Origin: Nocardia wallacei
GTDB lineage: Bacteria > Actinomycetota > Actinomycetes > Mycobacteriales > Mycobacteriaceae
Length of the DNA: 64,000 nucleotides
Direction: 5' to 3'
Assembly: GCF_029869545.1 (NCBI RefSeq)
Contig: NZ_JARWQD010000090.1
Location: forward strand, 1 to 64,000
Below the pieces are notes generated by a model that made no database searches, was not told the DNA's origin, and worked only from the letters and a program-made list of their open reading frames with translations. Positions 61,944 to 64,000 of this stretch are shown here, piece after piece. Within the stretch, counting starts at the first letter, position 1. Each line of letters opens with the position of its first letter. Made by a program: the position numbers and the translations under genes.

Positions 61944-63823
61944 GTTCGGGACGGGGACGGTCGAATTCCTCGCGGCGGGCTCCGGCGCGGCCGCGCACCC
62001 GAGCCAGACCCGGGACCGCGGCCGACGGCGCGCTACGGCTGCGGTTCGGGGTGGGCCGGATCCTGATGCTGGTGGCGCTGTTCGTGGTCGCGGCCCAATT
62101 GCTCTGGGTACAAACGATTTCCGCGCCGACGCTGTCGGCGGAGGCGGCGAATCAGCGCACCGTGCACGTCGCCGACGACGCGATGCGCGGGCCGATCACC
62201 GATCGCAACGGCAAGTCGCTGGCGTTCACCGTCGCCACCAAGGCGCTCACCTTCCAGCCGGTCGAGGTCCGTAAACAACTGGCCGAGGCGCGTGCCAAGT
62301 CCGCGAAGGCCCCCGATCCCGATCAGCGGTTGCAGGCGATCGCGAAGATGATCCACGACAAGCTCGGCAAGGACGCGCCGAAGGAGTCGGACCTGCTGGG
62401 CATGATGCGCAGCGAGGAGACGTTCACCTATCTGGCCCGCAACGTCGACGCCCGCATCGCCTCCGAGATCAAGGAGAAGTTTCCCGAGGTCGGCACGGAC
62501 CGCCAGCCCAGCCGCATCTACCCGGGTGGATCGCTGGCCGCCAACGTGATCGGCGCGACCGGCTGGGACGGCCACGGCGCGATCGGCCTGGAATCGTCGA
62601 TGGATTCGGAACTGGCGGGCACCGACGGCTCGCACACCTACGACCAGGGCTCCGACGGTGCGGTGATCCCGGGCAGCGAGCGCGACCGCCAGCCCGCCGT
62701 GAACGGCTCCGCGGTGGAGCTCACCCTGGATTCGGATCTGCAGTACTACGTGCAGCAGCAGGTGCAGCAGGCCAAGCAGCTGTCGGGCGCGCAGGACGCC
62801 TCGGCGGTGGTGCTGGACGCGCACACCGGTCAGGTGCTGGCCATGGCGAACGACAACACCTTCAATCCGCAGCTGGGGCCGAAGAACTGGAACGCCCCCA
62901 ATATGGGCAATCCGTCCGTGACCGACGCGTTCGAGCCGGGATCGGTGAACAAGATCGTCACCGCGGCCTCGGCCATCGAGTACGGGCTGACCACGCCGGA
63001 CGAGGTGCACCAGGTGCCGGGCGCCATCAGCATGGGCGGGGTCACCGTGAACGACGCCTGGCCGCACGGCGTCACCCCGTTCACCACCACCGGAGTCTTC
63101 GGCAAATCGTCCAATGTCGGCACCCTGATGCTGTCCCAGCGCGTCGGCGAGGACCGCTACGCCGAGATGCTGAAGCGGTTCGGGCTCGGCCAGCGCACCG
63201 GCGTCGGCCTGCCGGGCGAGAGCGGCGGCGTGGTGCCCTCGCGCGATCAGTGGTCGGGCTCGACGTTCGCGAATCTTCCCATCGGCCAGGGGCTTTCGAT
63301 GACCCTGCTGCAGATGACGGGCATGTATCAGGCCATCGCCAACGACGGCGTGCGGATCCCGCCGCGCATCGTGAAGGCCGAGATCGGCCCGGACGGCAAC
63401 CGCACCGAGGAGGAGCAGCCCGACGGGGTGCGGGTGGTGAGCCCGCAGACCGCGCGGACCCTGCGCACCATGTTCCAGTCGGTGGTGCAGCACGACCCGA
63501 CGGGTGTGCAGCAGGGCACCGGGCCGTCGGGCGGCATCGAGGGCTACCAGATCGCGGGCAAGACCGGCACCGCGCAGCAGATCGACCAGGCCTGCCGCTG
63601 CTATTCCACCGATCGCTACTGGATCACCTTCGCCGGGATCGCCCCCGCCGACAATCCGCGCTACGTTGTCGGCATCATGCTGAACGCGCCGACCCGCAGC
63701 GCCGACGGCAGCGGCGGGCAGTCCGCGGCGCCGCTGTTCCACAGCATTGCCTCCTGGGCCCTGCAGCGCGACCGCATTCCACCCTCCCCGCCGGCGAAAC
63801 CCCTTGTCCTGCAGGCGATGTAA
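61940..63823 (+). CDS. pbpB: Septal peptidoglycan transpeptidase PBP3/FtsI (PbpB)
   Basis: A 627-residue class B penicillin-binding protein. An Arg-rich cytoplasmic start and one membrane segment (ILMLVALFVVAAQLLWVQTI) lead to the dimerisation domain (DRNGKSLAFTVATKALTFQP). The transpeptidase domain has the active-site Ser in EPGSVNKIV (SxxK, near residue 334), KSSN (SxN, near 390) and KTGTAQ (KTG, near 541). It cross-links septal wall with FtsW and FtsL. It corresponds to Rv2163c and overlaps ftsL by ATGA. murE appears to follow. Confidence 0.97.
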   Translation: MSSGRGRSNSSRRAPARPRTRARPGTAADGALRLRFGVGRILMLVALFVVAAQLLWVQTISAPTLSAEAANQRTVHVADDAMRGPITDRNGKSLAFTVATKALTFQPVEVRKQLAEARAKSAKAPDPDQRLQAIAKMIHDKLGKDAPKESDLLGMMRSEETFTYLARNVDARIASEIKEKFPEVGTDRQPSRIYPGGSLAANVIGATGWDGHGAIGLESSMDSELAGTDGSHTYDQGSDGAVIPGSERDRQPAVNGSAVELTLDSDLQYYVQQQVQQAKQLSGAQDASAVVLDAHTGQVLAMANDNTFNPQLGPKNWNAPNMGNPSVTDAFEPGSVNKIVTAASAIEYGLTTPDEVHQVPGAISMGGVTVNDAWPHGVTPFTTTGVFGKSSNVGTLMLSQRVGEDRYAEMLKRFGLGQRTGVGLPGESGGVVPSRDQWSGSTFANLPIGQGLSMTLLQMTGMYQAIANDGVRIPPRIVKAEIGPDGNRTEEEQPDGVRVVSPQTARTLRTMFQSVVQHDPTGVQQGTGPSGGIEGYQIAGKTGTAQQIDQACRCYSTDRYWITFAGIAPADNPRYVVGIMLNAPTRSADGSGGQSAAPLFHSIASWALQRDRIPPSPPAKPLVLQAM

Positions 63824-63983
63824 CGGGTTCGAGCGAGGTCGTGCGGGCGGCAGGCCGGGCCGGGCGGCGCTCAACCTGTATGCCAGCAACGCGAGAAGGC
63901 GGGCTGACGGTAACCTGACACGTCGATCCGTGTCCGTCACCGTGCGACGGCAGAACAGAACCGCATATACCGAGAGGAGCTTC

Positions 63984-64000
63984 GTGCCCGTGCAGCCCAG
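63984..64000 (+). CDS. Start of the next dcw gene, probably murE (5' end only)
   Basis: GAGAGGAG precedes a GTG at 63984 that opens GTG CCC GTG CAG CCC before the window ends. In relatives murE follows pbpB. The six or so codons are too few to prove identity. Confidence 0.45.

Overview
The window is very GC-rich actinobacterial chromosome. Gene content and order point to the Mycobacteriales, most likely Nocardia or a close relative. Most of 22.6-64.0 kb follows the Mycobacterium tuberculosis Rv2196-Rv2163c interval: trpD/ctaE/qcrCAB, the exonuclease/GIY-YIG protein, NlpC/P60 hydrolases, pimB, SRPBCC proteins and an ArsA-like ATPase, plsC, aroG, pknL, mptA, idsA, metF, lppM, then the mraZ-rsmH-ftsL-pbpB division and wall cluster. 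Orthologies are recalled from family knowledge, not searched.

Layout. 0-8 kb: 5' part of a second cytochrome b gene, a His-rich membrane protein, a MoxR-type AAA+ ATPase with its VWA partner, a secreted Gly/Trp/His repeat protein, a gene remnant, and small enzymes. 8-11.7 kb: two secreted hydrolases and an IclR regulator. 11.7-17.7 kb: cysD-cysNC (PAPS synthesis) running into a DUF1214-SDR-sulfotransferase set. 17.7-21 kb: a TetR regulator with two clear operators facing acyl-CoA dehydrogenase, SDR and MaoC genes. 21-28.4 kb: YdcF-like and Ddn-like genes, a minisatellite, trpD, and the cytochrome bcc / oxidase subunit III genes. 28.4-42.9 kb: nuclease, wall hydrolases, PIM mannosyltransferase, lipid and shikimate genes, with a ROK kinase inserted. 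42.9-50.8 kb: PASTA-bearing PknL and its neighbour, then idsA-crtI-mptA-crtB. 50.9-58 kb: metF, a frameshifted secreted protein, and CrtO/CruF/CruG-type carotenoid genes around lppM, with a GNAT gene. 58-64 kb: HEPN and DUF3040 genes, then the dcw cluster.

How it fits together. ctaE and qcrCAB supply subunits of the bcc-aa3 respiratory supercomplex. idsA, CrtI, CrtB, CrtO, CruF and CruG could make a ketolated, hydroxylated and glycosylated carotenoid, while MptA, PimB and LppM serve the lipomannan/PIM envelope encoded among them. The NlpC/P60 proteins, PknL and the dcw genes serve wall growth. CysD/CysNC makes the sulfate donor for the downstream sulfotransferase.

Most notable non-ordinary signals: a 37-codon ORF joined by ATGA overlaps to both rsmH and ftsL; MraZ boxes plus an inverted second group; a hairpin repeat with a compensatory base change; paired TetR operators; carotenoid genes interleaved with mptA; repeated GT-N9-GT motifs before both NlpC/P60 genes; and a broken secreted-protein gene.
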